Assembly: GCA_030452275.1 (NCBI GenBank)
Contig: JAKDMR010000026.1
Coordinates: 1-12,998 of the forward strand
Origin: Candidatus Nitrosocosmicus sp.
GTDB lineage: Archaea; Thermoproteota; Nitrososphaeria; Nitrososphaerales; Nitrososphaeraceae
Reading direction: 5' to 3'
DNA length: 12,998 nucleotides
Program-made: the position numbers and the translations under genes
Part shown: piece after piece, positions 1 to 7,475 of the stretch
How positions within the stretch are numbered: position 1 is the first letter of the stretch
How the letters are laid out: the number at the start of each line of letters is the position of its first letter
Notes under the pieces: generated by a model
What the model saw: only the letters and a program-made list of their open reading frames with translations
Databases searched by the model: none
Told to the model about the DNA's origin: nothing

Positions 1-44
1 TAAGATACAAAAAACTAATTAGAATGGATGACGAACTATAACTG

Positions 45-101
45 GCTAGTCTTGTGGATAGTATCTGTTTCAACTAAAATATGATACTCTATGAGACTAG
101 C
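45..101. repeat. Two-part inverted repeat (possible RNA hairpin)
   Basis: An outer perfect 8-base inverted repeat, GCTAGTCT at 45-52 against AGACTAGC at 94-101, encloses an inner 6-base one, AGTATC at 60-65 against GATACT at 83-88. The loop is about 17 bases, with a small asymmetric internal loop between the stems. It lies in non-coding DNA before the small membrane gene. No T-tract follows on either strand, so it does not look like a simple terminator. It may be part of a small RNA, a regulator site or chance in AT-rich DNA. Positions 1-189 otherwise hold no ORF that I can support. Confidence 0.35.
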
Positions 102-155
102 TTTATTCGTTTGGAATTATGACCCAGCCTCAGATAGTTTAGATCTACAAAAAAA

Positions 156-163
156 CTTAATAA
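156..163 (+). promoter_or_regulatory. Possible TATA box for the small membrane gene
   Basis: An AT-rich element, CTTAATAA, follows an A-run and lies 27-34 bases before the TTG at 190. This is the distance expected for a leaderless archaeal transcript that starts at the initiation codon. No Shine-Dalgarno-like sequence precedes the TTG, which fits leaderless translation. The region is AT-rich, so the match is weak. Confidence 0.35.
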
Positions 164-189
164 TTCTGATTTACATATATATGATATAA

Positions 190-402
190 TTGGGGATTAT
201 TGTAACTCTAATTCTGATAGTAATAATAGGACTTGTAATTTTGGGTATAGGGTGGACAAATTTTTTTTCGGCCATGATGAAAGGGGCAGACAAAGTAACA
301 GAAATTCCTGTAGTTAGAAATATTACTGATACCGCCCAGGTCGAGTTGAATAAGATTCTGAATAACGTTTCAAACAATGTAGTAAATAATATTGGAAATT
401 AG
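190..402 (+). CDS. Small single-span membrane protein, unknown function
   Basis: The protein has 70 residues and I do not recognise a named family. Residues 2-24 are a strongly hydrophobic helix (runs of Ile, Val, Leu and Gly). A polar tail follows, with a short amphipathic stretch and an Asn/Val-rich C-terminus (NNVSNNVVNNIGN). It is probably anchored in the cytoplasmic membrane by one N-terminal helix. The start is TTG. An in-frame TAA at 187-189 directly before it, itself preceded by an ATG at 181, excludes a longer product. The reverse-strand ORF over the same bases is a shadow. The membrane-anchor composition and the clean 3' end with a T-tract at 467-473 support a real gene. The function is unknown. 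Confidence 0.6.
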   Translation: MGIIVTLILIVIIGLVILGIGWTNFFSAMMKGADKVTEIPVVRNITDTAQVELNKILNNVSNNVVNNIGN

Positions 403-466
403 AATTTACTGGTAAAAGTTCACATTCAAACAGAATAAGAGCATCATCAGGCCTGTGAGGGAAATA

Positions 467-473
467 TTTTTTT
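467..473 (+). terminator. T-tract terminator for the small membrane gene
   Basis: A run of seven T on the plus strand lies 65 bases after the stop at 402. Archaeal RNA polymerase commonly terminates at such oligo-T runs without needing a hairpin. It sits back to back with an A7 run that serves the opposite strand. Confidence 0.4.
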
Positions 474-483
474 AATATATAAG

Positions 484-490
484 AAAAAAA
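484..490 (-). terminator. T-tract terminator for the Cys/His-rich gene
   Basis: Seven A on the plus strand read as T7 on the minus strand, five bases after the stop codon at 495-497. It could end both the small gene's own transcript and any read-through from the ATP synthase operon. Confidence 0.45.
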
Positions 491-494
491 TTAA

Positions 495-647
495 TTAATG
501 GCTATGACCACATCCACAACCTGCATGGCCACCACCGCTATTATTCTGCTGATGTTGCTCTACACACGTAGGGCATTTAGATTGCTGAGTTTCTGACATA
601 AACATAGTTCCGCATGAAGAACATTTCATTTTTTGAATTCCTTCCAT
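495..647 (-). CDS. 50-residue zinc-ribbon-like Cys/His-rich protein
   Basis: Reading the minus strand from the ATG at 645-647 gives 50 residues ending in TAA at 495-497. The protein has CxxC at residues 9-12 (CSSC) and a second CxxC at 25-28 (CPTC). This is the spacing of a small treble-clef or zinc-ribbon knuckle. After a Gln/Asn/Gly linker comes a metal-ligand-like tail with H41, C44, C46, H48 and H50 (GCGCGHSH). The first half probably binds one zinc. The tail could bind a second metal ion or store metal. The start is supported by a TATA-like CTATTAAT about 25-30 bases upstream, which implies a leaderless mRNA. A second ATG at 627-629 (Met7), preceded by GGAAGGA, is an alternative. It lies 82 bases after atpI on the same strand. 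Partner and function are unknown. Confidence 0.7.
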   Translation of the reverse strand: MEGIQKMKCSSCGTMFMSETQQSKCPTCVEQHQQNNSGGGHAGCGCGHSH

Positions 648-670
648 AACAAAATTCGGCTTTCAAACTA

Positions 671-679
671 ATTAATAGT
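671..679 (-). promoter_or_regulatory. Possible TATA box for the Cys/His-rich gene
   Basis: On the minus strand this element reads approximately ACTATTAAT and lies about 24-32 bases before the ATG at 647, the spacing expected for a leaderless archaeal start. It suggests the gene can be transcribed separately from the ATP synthase operon. Confidence 0.4.
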
Positions 680-709
680 TATCTATAGCGGATTTACCCG
701 CGAACAAAT

Positions 710-729
710 AAAAAATAGAGGTAAAAAAA
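710..729 (-). terminator. Double T-tract after atpI
   Basis: Two A-runs on the plus strand (723-729 and 710-715) read as T7 and T6 on the minus strand immediately after the atpI stop codon at 730-732. They are the probable 3' end of the ATP synthase operon mRNA. Confidence 0.5.
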
Positions 730-2751
730 TTATTTCTGGATTTGGGTAGGATACTGATTATGCGTAAATCTACGCCTGAATCCAAAAGGTTTAAACGGCC
801 TTCCATTGCCGTGATAGAATTTTGAGAAGAATTCTACATAAAGCAACCTAGCACCCTGAATTCCTGGTTCAAATACACCCAAAATGATATTGAACAAGTG
901 TCCTACCACCAGTATTATGGTCCCTATTATGACAAAAATTATGCCGTTATCGAGTACACGGAGGAATACATGATCAATCACGTCAGCCAAGATAATCGAA
1001 GCCATCATTATACCGACAAGCCTAGTAAAAGAAAGTATATGGCTTATTATCGACGGTAATTCCATCATAGCTCTTGTTCCCTCGCCATAGAACATTAATC
1101 CTATGCCTCCAAATATCAGCGCAAAATATGCAGCTCCTTGCACACTGGCCATAGGATTAAGATTTTCTTTGTCTATCAACCCTAAGCCAATAAATACAAC
1201 ACCCCATCCAAACAAGAGCCAACCGACTTTTCCAATTGCATGTCTCTTGTTTCCGTGTTGATAGTCATTTATAATACCAAGAATGAATCCAAATGATACC
1301 ATCCCTAATCCTATATATCCGCTTATAAGCAATAATTTACGTAAACCCCATGTTGACAAAGGATCAAATATTGTACCATCTTCGGGCAAGTGAAGTCCGC
1401 CAATACTGTTAAAGAACCCGAATATGTATTCATTAAGATGGAATCCGAAATAAAGATTAAAGCAGAACCCTAGAATAATTGCTATTATACATCCCGGAGT
1501 AATCGCCTTTGCTATTTTGACCATTTGGACAGGCTGCAGTATCGTTTTACCAAAATTCCTAAGGGGCTTGGGCATAATAGTAATGCTCCTATTCCCACCC
1601 TCAACTCGCCAAATAACCCATCTTGAAACTAGCAGAATTACAATTGCGTAACCTACATCAGCGAACATCATTCCGTAAAATACCGGGAAGACAAGGGCAA
1701 AAACGAGCGTGGGATCAAATTCATTTCCCGATGGTAAGGAGTAAAACCTTATAAAGGATTCATACACTCTTAACTTCTTTGGGTTATTTTGTAACGTAGG
1801 TGGCACTTCATTTGTTTTTAAAACAAACATCTGTGTTCCTTTGCTGTGCTTCTCAATTGCGGCCTTTGTATTATCAATCATCGATTGAGGAATCCAACCT
1901 TCTAAAGTAAAAGTGTCTCTAGTGACTCCAAGATTGTCAATTACTTCCAGTTTCTTATTTTCAATGTCTAGTTGTTCCTCCAATCCTTTTAGCAAAGAAT
2001 AATTTGCCTGAGAAATTGTCAATAATTGATTGTTAATTTTTTCTAATTTCTTTTCAAGTATCTCAAGCTCTTGCTTTAGTTTTTCTATAACTTCTTGGGG
2101 CTTACCTTTTAAGGGTGGAACAGCTTCCATATGAACATTATAAAGGTTAATTATTGAAGCCAAGGCATTTGAAGGATAATGGGGTAAAACAACTAGTACA
2201 AATTCAGTAATTTTCTCACCCTCTTTTGAATATAATATTATATCCTGGTTATTAGATTCAAGTTTTTTCTTGAATTCTGAATATTTTTCGCTAGCAACGC
2301 GTCCAAAGAACGAACGGGCAGATTTAAGATGTAAGACATCCAAATCGGCTGGAAAAAAGGAAAACTCCCCAATTAACGTGATATTATTTTGTGCATTCCT
2401 TATTTCGGTAAGTATGTTTTCTTTCTCTCTTTCTAAAGAGGCTACATTATTATCAATATCCAAACGGAGTAATGCATTTTCCATTTCATTAATGGATGAA
2501 AACTTAATTTTTTCCCCTAAGGACGTTGGAGGGAGTGTACTAATCAAACCTCTGATCCGAATTAGTTGATCAGCAATATGTCGGTGAGATTCGCTTTCCT
2601 TCTCAGTACTCAAGTAAGACGATATTTCTTTAGAAATTTGTTCAATTTGAATAACACTCATCTCCTGCAAAATCGAGATTATCTGCTGTCTATATTTTTT
2701 CAATCCTAAGACAGCTATCTTAGACATGGCCTCAGGTCTTAATAATGTCAA
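730..2751 (-). CDS. atpI: A/V-type ATP synthase subunit I (membrane stator, a-like)
   Basis: This is the 673-residue stator subunit of the A-type ATP synthase. It provides the ion half-channels beside the rotor ring and anchors the peripheral stalks. Residues 1 to about 340 are the cytoplasmic half, with long coiled-coil stretches (about 100-125 and 215-275). The C-terminal half is membrane-embedded, starting near 346 (FDPTLVFALVFPVFYG). R577 in LSFTRLVG is the likely essential channel arginine that faces the rotor glutamate. The family C-terminal block GHLFN...LLYVEFFSKFYHGNGRPFKPF is present at about 617-656. The length is normal for the family. The TTG start is supported by AGGAG about 8 bases upstream, which favours it over Met9. 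It is the last gene of the operon, 15 bases after atpH. Confidence 0.95.
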   Translation of the reverse strand: MTLLRPEAMSKIAVLGLKKYRQQIISILQEMSVIQIEQISKEISSYLSTEKESESHRHIADQLIRIRGLISTLPPTSLGEKIKFSSINEMENALLRLDIDNNVASLEREKENILTEIRNAQNNITLIGEFSFFPADLDVLHLKSARSFFGRVASEKYSEFKKKLESNNQDIILYSKEGEKITEFVLVVLPHYPSNALASIINLYNVHMEAVPPLKGKPQEVIEKLKQELEILEKKLEKINNQLLTISQANYSLLKGLEEQLDIENKKLEVIDNLGVTRDTFTLEGWIPQSMIDNTKAAIEKHSKGTQMFVLKTNEVPPTLQNNPKKLRVYESFIRFYSLPSGNEFDPTLVFALVFPVFYGMMFADVGYAIVILLVSRWVIWRVEGGNRSITIMPKPLRNFGKTILQPVQMVKIAKAITPGCIIAIILGFCFNLYFGFHLNEYIFGFFNSIGGLHLPEDGTIFDPLSTWGLRKLLLISGYIGLGMVSFGFILGIINDYQHGNKRHAIGKVGWLLFGWGVVFIGLGLIDKENLNPMASVQGAAYFALIFGGIGLMFYGEGTRAMMELPSIISHILSFTRLVGIMMASIILADVIDHVFLRVLDNGIIFVIIGTIILVVGHLFNIILGVFEPGIQGARLLYVEFFSKFYHGNGRPFKPFGFRRRFTHNQYPTQIQK

Positions 2752-2766
2752 GACAAAGTCTCCTGC

Positions 2767-3102
2767 TTATTTTATTCCTGAAAGCAAGATTTCCAATATT
2801 TCTTTCATCATCGTTTGATCAAACTGAAACGTAATACTCTTTGCTTTGTTTTCAGCTTCAGAAATAATTCTTTGTGCTTCTTCATTTGCGTTCATTCTGG
2901 CTTTATCCATACTAATTTCAACTAAAAGCCTTCCTTCATTTTCAGCATTTGCTATTGAATCTTCCAGATCGGTTTCAATTGCTTTTATCTGATTTTGCAC
3001 TTCTTCTTTGCGATCATCGATTTCCTTTTGGACTCTTTCTTCAATCTGCTTAATTTGTTCTAATGATTTAATATATTGTTCCTGATCTTGAATATTAGAC
3101 AT
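2767..3102 (-). CDS. atpH: A/V-type ATP synthase peripheral stalk subunit H/G
   Basis: The protein has 111 residues, is almost entirely charged (Glu, Lys, Gln) and is helical, with heptad-like spacing throughout. It has no membrane segment. This fits the small coiled-coil partner of subunit E in the two peripheral stalks (called H, G or Vma10-like) that hold the catalytic head against rotation. The identification rests on length, composition and position, since this subunit is poorly conserved in sequence. The ATG lies three bases after the micro-ORF's stop, with GGAG about 12 bases upstream inside that micro-ORF, so the two are probably translated together. atpI follows after 15 bases. Confidence 0.85.
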   Translation of the reverse strand: MSNIQDQEQYIKSLEQIKQIEERVQKEIDDRKEEVQNQIKAIETDLEDSIANAENEGRLLVEISMDKARMNANEEAQRIISEAENKAKSITFQFDQTMMKEILEILLSGIK

Positions 3103-3105
3103 TTT

Positions 3106-3261
3106 CTAGTTTACTCCAATTAAGTATTGTACAATAAAGATCAGCAAAATAACTGTTGCAATAACGTTTCCAATTTTTATAACCCTAGTAATTCGATAAA
3201 ATTTTCTTTGTTTGTCATTTGAAAAACCTCTAAAATCATTACCTTTCATATCTTTATACAT
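3106..3261 (-). CDS. Membrane micro-ORF between atpD and atpH, unknown function
   Basis: The 151-base space between atpD and atpH on the minus strand holds an open frame of 51 codons. It runs from the ATG at 3259-3261, which overlaps the atpD stop by 8 bases, to TAG at 3106-3108. An alternative ATG at 3247-3249 gives 47 residues and a 4-base gap to atpD, like the other gaps in the operon. The N-terminal 29 residues are polar and basic (KQRKF, RITRVIK). Residues 30-50 form one hydrophobic helix (GNVIATVILLIFIVQYLIGV). The positive-inside rule predicts N-in, C-out topology. It fills the gap exactly and lies three bases before atpH, so it is very probably translated. An accessory or assembly subunit of the membrane sector is an inference. 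I know of no named equivalent. Confidence 0.7.
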   Translation of the reverse strand: MYKDMKGNDFRGFSNDKQRKFYRITRVIKIGNVIATVILLIFIVQYLIGVN

Positions 3262-3919
3262 TTAACTCTGGTTCAACCTCTCTCAATTCTTGCATCTCTC
3301 TTTCACCCATCTTTCTTTTTACTGTTTTTAACATTATAAATGTGTCACGCTCTATTTCATCTAATCTGAATGTAATAAATTTCACAGCATCCATCAACTT
3401 TGGAATAAAAACGTTCTCTATGGCATTTGATTTCCGTTTTGTCCTCTCAATTTCATAAAGGAGTTTCCTTAACGCAGTTTCTTTTTCTGCTACTTCCAAA
3501 ACTATTTTATGAATCCTACTGAAAGAACTAATCGCCTCATTAATGGAGGTGGGCAATTCCAATAAATATTCCTCATAAACCTTATTTTGACCACCTTCAA
3601 GTCTAGGAATATGCACACCCATAATGCTTTTAGATTTCACATTGAGTTTACCCATCATAGGTAACTTCATTGATTCATTTTCCAGTCTCATCGACCCTGC
3701 TAAAATTTCTGCCATCCTAATTGACTCATATCCCTTTATTAACTCGGTCTGTAAATTTTCCCGTAAAGCCGCAGCAGTCTTGCTTGTATTAAAAAATTCT
3801 AATATAAGTGCTTGACGTTTAAGCTTTAACAATTTAAGCCCCTTTTTTGCTATCAGAATCCTCCGTTTTGTGCGTATGTACTCTAACCTTGTAGGTCTAA
3901 TATCAGAAGTAGAGGGCAT
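3254..3919 (-). CDS. atpD: A/V-type ATP synthase subunit D (central rotor shaft)
   Basis: The 221-residue protein forms the central shaft that turns inside the A3B3 head and couples it, through F and C, to the membrane ring. The characteristic N-terminal motif IRPTRLEYIRTKRRI is at about residues 7-21 and is followed by a long helix (KKGLKLLKLKRQALI). A C-terminal helix (about 155-205) rich in Arg, Lys and Glu pairs with it as an antiparallel coiled coil. The length is normal. The ATG at 3917-3919 is preceded by GAGGAG about 12 bases upstream, within the end of atpB. The gap to atpB is six bases. Its last codons overlap the micro-ORF start. Confidence 0.95.
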   Translation of the reverse strand: MPSTSDIRPTRLEYIRTKRRILIAKKGLKLLKLKRQALILEFFNTSKTAAALRENLQTELIKGYESIRMAEILAGSMRLENESMKLPMMGKLNVKSKSIMGVHIPRLEGGQNKVYEEYLLELPTSINEAISSFSRIHKIVLEVAEKETALRKLLYEIERTKRKSNAIENVFIPKLMDAVKFITFRLDEIERDTFIMLKTVKRKMGEREMQELREVEPELNV

Positions 3920-3925
3920 TTCTTT

Positions 3926-5335
3926 CTATTGCTCCTCTTTTTCTTTATCTTCTCGAATTATTGATTTTTTCCTATATTTTGCTATAAACTCTGGCTTAAT
4001 ACGCTTCATTTCTGATTCTGGAAGATCTGATAATAATTCCCAACCGATAGAAAGGGTTTGTTCAATGGATCTATTCTCATCAATACCTTGATTAACGAAC
4101 TTTCTCTCAAAATTATTTGCGATTGCCAAGAACTTTCGGTCTATCTCACTTAACGCCTCCTCTCCAACGATTGCAGAGAGGGCTCGAGCATCCTTACCCT
4201 GGGCATAGGCTGCGTACAACTGATCGGCCAAATTCCTGTGATCTTCTCGAGTTCTTCCGCTTCCAATCCCCTGGTTCATTAACCTAGATAAGCTTGTGAG
4301 AACATCAACTGGAGGTTGTATATTTAACCTATGCAACTCTCTGCTCATAACTATTTGACCCTCGGTAATATATCCAGTCAAGTCCGGGATCGGATGTGTA
4401 ATATCATCAGCAGGCATAGCCAAAATTGGAATTTGGGTCACTGAGCCCTTTCTTCCTTTAATTTTTCCAGCCCTTTCATAGATTGAAGCAAGATCGGTAT
4501 ACATGTACCCTGGATATCCCCTTCTACCAGGAACTTCTTCCCTAGCTGCGGATATTTCTCTTAAAGCTTCGCAATAGTTAGTCATGTCAGTCAAGATTAC
4601 AAGTACATGCATTTCCCTTTCATAAGCAAGAAATTCGGCGGTAGTCAATGCTAATCGAGGTGTAAGAATACGTTCCATAGAAGGGTCAGAGGACAAATTA
4701 AGGAATAATACACTCCTTCCCAAAGCACCACTTTCCTCAAACTGTTTTACAAAGAAATTAGACTCCTCACTTGTGATTCCTATTGCACCAAATACAACAG
4801 AAAAGGATTCTGAGGAACCAAGAACTTTGGCTTGTCTAGCAATTTGGGAGGCTAATAGGTTATGAGGTAAGCCGGCACCTGAAAAAATTGGAAGTTTTTG
4901 CCCTCTTACAAGCGTGTTCATTCCATCAATGTTAGACATTCCAGTTTGGATGAACTCAGATGGTTCTTCCCTGGAATATGGATTAATTCCTGAACCGACA
5001 AGATCATATCTCTCTTTAGAAATAATTTTTGGACCATTATCTCGAGGGTTTCCCAACCCATCAAATGTCCTTCCTAACATTTCATCAGAAACTGAAATCA
5101 TAGCAGTTTCGCCTGTAAACCTAGTAGATGTATTTTCAGTTCCCAGTCCATAAGTTTGGCCAAATACTTGGACAATTGCAAGTCCCTCCTTTGTATCCAA
5201 AACTTGTCCCAAACGCCTCTCTCCGTTGGCTAATTTTATCTCAACCATTTCGCCATAAGCAGCATCTTTGACTCCTTCGATAAAGATTAAAGGGCCTGCT
5301 ATCTTTGAGAGATGCTTATATGCTATTTTAGACAT
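3926..5335 (-). CDS. atpB: A/V-type ATP synthase subunit B (non-catalytic)
   Basis: The 469-residue regulatory partner of the catalytic A subunit alternates with it in the A3B3 hexamer. The N-terminal beta-barrel (1-75) begins IAGPLIFIEG. The nucleotide-binding domain has a degenerate P-loop, PIFSGAGLPHN at 149-158, in place of a working GxxxxGKT, as expected for B. The family signature PGRRGYPGYMYTDLASIYERAG is at 269-290. R351 in SLSRLMN is the probable arginine finger reaching into the catalytic site of A. The C-terminal helical domain is complete. The length matches the family. The start lies one base after the atpA stop, with GGAGG about 12 bases upstream inside atpA, which suggests translational coupling. 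Confidence 0.97.
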   Translation of the reverse strand: MSKIAYKHLSKIAGPLIFIEGVKDAAYGEMVEIKLANGERRLGQVLDTKEGLAIVQVFGQTYGLGTENTSTRFTGETAMISVSDEMLGRTFDGLGNPRDNGPKIISKERYDLVGSGINPYSREEPSEFIQTGMSNIDGMNTLVRGQKLPIFSGAGLPHNLLASQIARQAKVLGSSESFSVVFGAIGITSEESNFFVKQFEESGALGRSVLFLNLSSDPSMERILTPRLALTTAEFLAYEREMHVLVILTDMTNYCEALREISAAREEVPGRRGYPGYMYTDLASIYERAGKIKGRKGSVTQIPILAMPADDITHPIPDLTGYITEGQIVMSRELHRLNIQPPVDVLTSLSRLMNQGIGSGRTREDHRNLADQLYAAYAQGKDARALSAIVGEEALSEIDRKFLAIANNFERKFVNQGIDENRSIEQTLSIGWELLSDLPESEMKRIKPEFIAKYRKKSIIREDKEKEEQ

Positions 5336-5336
5336 T

Positions 5337-7103
5337 TTAACGAGAAACCTCCATCAATAATTCTTTAAACTGGTTCTTCATATTTATCTTAATTTCCTCT
5401 ACTTTTTGTTCAACTCCGTCTTCCTTGGTCCATTTTATCATAGATAAGTCTTTTCGTGTCCCAATAGAACTTATTTTCGTGGATGTTACTCCCTTCTTTA
5501 TTGCGTCTGCTTCCAATCGGCCAAACTCCAGTATTGTTGACAACATCAAAAACTGTTTCTTTATTGATGTATATGTGTCGACCTCATCGTATGCACTTTG
5601 TTGTAAATAATCTTCTCTAATAGAACGAGCTGTATCTAAAATCCCTTTTTCAGGTTCAGGGAGAGCATCATATCCTATCAATTGGACAATTTCCTGTAAC
5701 TCTGATTCACGCTGCAAGATTCCTAGTGCCTCCTTTCTCAATGCAGTCCATTGCGGTGAAATATTATTCTTATACCATTCATCCATATCATCAGCGTATA
5801 GGGAGTAACTTGTCAACCAATTTATCGATGGAAAGTGCCTTCTAGAAGCCAAATTCGCGTCTAACCCCCAGAACACACGGGTAACCCTCAAGGTATTTTG
5901 GGAAACAGGTTCAGAAAAATCTCCGCCAGGTGGTGATACGGCGCCTACTAGCGTCAATGATCCTTCTCTTTTTTCTGGTGAAATAACAACGGCCTTTCCG
6001 CCTCGCTCATAAAATTCAGCCAGGCGCCTTCCCAGGTAAGCTGGATATCCTTCTTCCCCTGGCATTTCCTCAAGTCTACCAGAAATCTCCCTCAGTGCTT
6101 CAGCCCATCTGGAAGTACTGTCTGCCATCAAAGCAACATCGTACCCCATATCTCGGTAGTATTCTCCCATGGTTATACCCGTGTAGATACTAGCTTCACG
6201 TGCAGCCACGGGCATATTAGATGTATTAGCAACCAAGATTGTTCTTTCCATTAGAGGTCTCTTTGATTTTGGGTCTTCAAGTTCTGGGAAAGTAGTAAGT
6301 ATTTCAGTCATCTCATTCCCTCTTTCTCCGCAACCAATGTAAACAATAACGCTACTGTCAGCCCATTTGGCAAGTTGTTGTTGGGTGACTGTTTTTCCAC
6401 TGCCGAATGGACCTGGTATTGCAGCGGTCCCCCCTTTTGCAACCGGAAAGAAGGTATCCAATACCCGTTGCCCTGTAAGCAATGGTGATTCTGGTGGCAG
6501 CTTTCTAAAAACAGGTCTAGGGGTTCTAACCATCCACCAGCTAGACAAGCCGACAGCTGTTTTCCCGTTAGTTGTTTTTATTTCAGCTACGTTCTCATTT
6601 ACAGTATATTTACCTTCAGTTATTTCAGATATTTTGCCGTTAACTCCAAAGGGCACCATTATTTTGTGATTAATTAGCGGTGTTTCCTGAACTTCTCCTA
6701 ATATTTCACCTTCGCGAACTTCATCATTTTTATTTTTTCTTGGAATAAATTCCCATTTAATATGTTGATCTAACGCCGGAGTTGTGACACCTCTTCCTAT
6801 GAAATCTCCACTCTTTTCTCTTAAAACATCCAAAGGGCGTTGAATCCCGTCATAAATAGATTTTAGCAATCCTGGTCCTAATTGCATGGACAAAGCTCTT
6901 TTAGTATTAATTACTTTTTCGCCCGGCCTAATTCCTGTAGTATCCTCATAAACCTGAATAGTAGCCTTATTTCCTTCCAAACGAATAATCTCTCCTAATA
7001 ATCCTAAATCTCCAATGCGTACAACATGATACATTTCTGCATCCTCTACATCAGTAGCTACAACTACTGACCCTGAAATACGTGACACTATTGAATTTGA
7101 CAT
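5337..7103 (-). CDS. atpA: A/V-type ATP synthase catalytic subunit A
   Basis: The 588-residue subunit carries the sites of ATP synthesis and hydrolysis. The N-terminal barrel is at 1-75. The insert typical of A/V catalytic subunits (the non-homologous region) is at about 110-195. The Walker A motif GPFGSGKT is at 231-238. The GERGNE block is at 259-264, with the likely catalytic Glu261. The Walker B strand VALMADSTSRW is at 323-333, followed by ALREISGRLEEMPGEEGYPAYL. The C-terminal helical domain is intact. There is no sign of an intein, which interrupts this gene in some other archaea. The ATG at 7101-7103 is preceded by an AGGTAGGG-like ribosome site. It follows atpF by 19 bases. All catalytic residues I can check are present, so it should be active. 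Confidence 0.98.
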   Translation of the reverse strand: MSNSIVSRISGSVVVATDVEDAEMYHVVRIGDLGLLGEIIRLEGNKATIQVYEDTTGIRPGEKVINTKRALSMQLGPGLLKSIYDGIQRPLDVLREKSGDFIGRGVTTPALDQHIKWEFIPRKNKNDEVREGEILGEVQETPLINHKIMVPFGVNGKISEITEGKYTVNENVAEIKTTNGKTAVGLSSWWMVRTPRPVFRKLPPESPLLTGQRVLDTFFPVAKGGTAAIPGPFGSGKTVTQQQLAKWADSSVIVYIGCGERGNEMTEILTTFPELEDPKSKRPLMERTILVANTSNMPVAAREASIYTGITMGEYYRDMGYDVALMADSTSRWAEALREISGRLEEMPGEEGYPAYLGRRLAEFYERGGKAVVISPEKREGSLTLVGAVSPPGGDFSEPVSQNTLRVTRVFWGLDANLASRRHFPSINWLTSYSLYADDMDEWYKNNISPQWTALRKEALGILQRESELQEIVQLIGYDALPEPEKGILDTARSIREDYLQQSAYDEVDTYTSIKKQFLMLSTILEFGRLEADAIKKGVTSTKISSIGTRKDLSMIKWTKEDGVEQKVEEIKINMKNQFKELLMEVSR

Positions 7104-7122
7104 ATTTCCCTACCTTTCACTT

Positions 7123-7467
7123 TTATTGTCCCGTTTTAATACTTATCCCAAGCACTCGTTTTGCTAGAGCCGCAATAGATTCCTCGTGAATAGTCCCCTG
7201 CAACGCAGGCATGAAAATAACCAGTGGATCTATAGATGATTCAATTTTTGATCGCGTCAATTGAGACAGCGAATCTTGTACGAACTGACTTGCTATTATT
7301 AGGTTATATATGTGAGAGGAAAAAAGTTTTTCCATTTTTTTTACCGCCTCATTTTTATCAGTAACGGTAAAGGTCTCTTCAACACCCAATAACCTATATC
7401 CCATAACTATTTCTCTTTCTCCGATTACTGCAATAGATTTAATATTTTCTTTTTTCTTACTTGACAT
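7123..7467 (-). CDS. atpF: A/V-type ATP synthase subunit F (rotor)
   Basis: The 114-residue soluble subunit is part of the central rotor and associates with subunit D. The fold signature is visible: an N-terminal beta strand, SIAVIGEREIVMGYRLLGV at about 11-29 (compare IAVIGDxxxxxGFRLAGV in the family), then FSSHIYNLIIASQFV near 49-63, and a hydrophobic strand, DPLVIFMPAL, near 80-89. It is slightly longer than usual because of a lysine-rich N-terminal extension of about ten residues. GGAG and AGGA lie just upstream within the end of atpC. It is eight bases from atpC and nineteen from atpA. Confidence 0.92.
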   Translation of the reverse strand: MSSKKKENIKSIAVIGEREIVMGYRLLGVEETFTVTDKNEAVKKMEKLFSSHIYNLIIASQFVQDSLSQLTRSKIESSIDPLVIFMPALQGTIHEESIAALAKRVLGISIKTGQ

Positions 7468-7475
7468 CTTGTATC

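Noticed and set aside
171..377. Minus-strand 68-residue ORF over the small membrane gene
   Set aside because: It mirrors the plus-strand gene; its sequence shows no domain and its start and end have no promoter or terminator support.
6367..6669. Plus-strand 100-residue ORF inside atpA
   Set aside because: It is antisense to the Walker A region of a strongly conserved gene, so its openness comes from the atpA codon pattern.
5337..7103. Possible intein in atpA
   Set aside because: The gene is 588 codons, the normal size without an insert, and the Walker A region is continuous.
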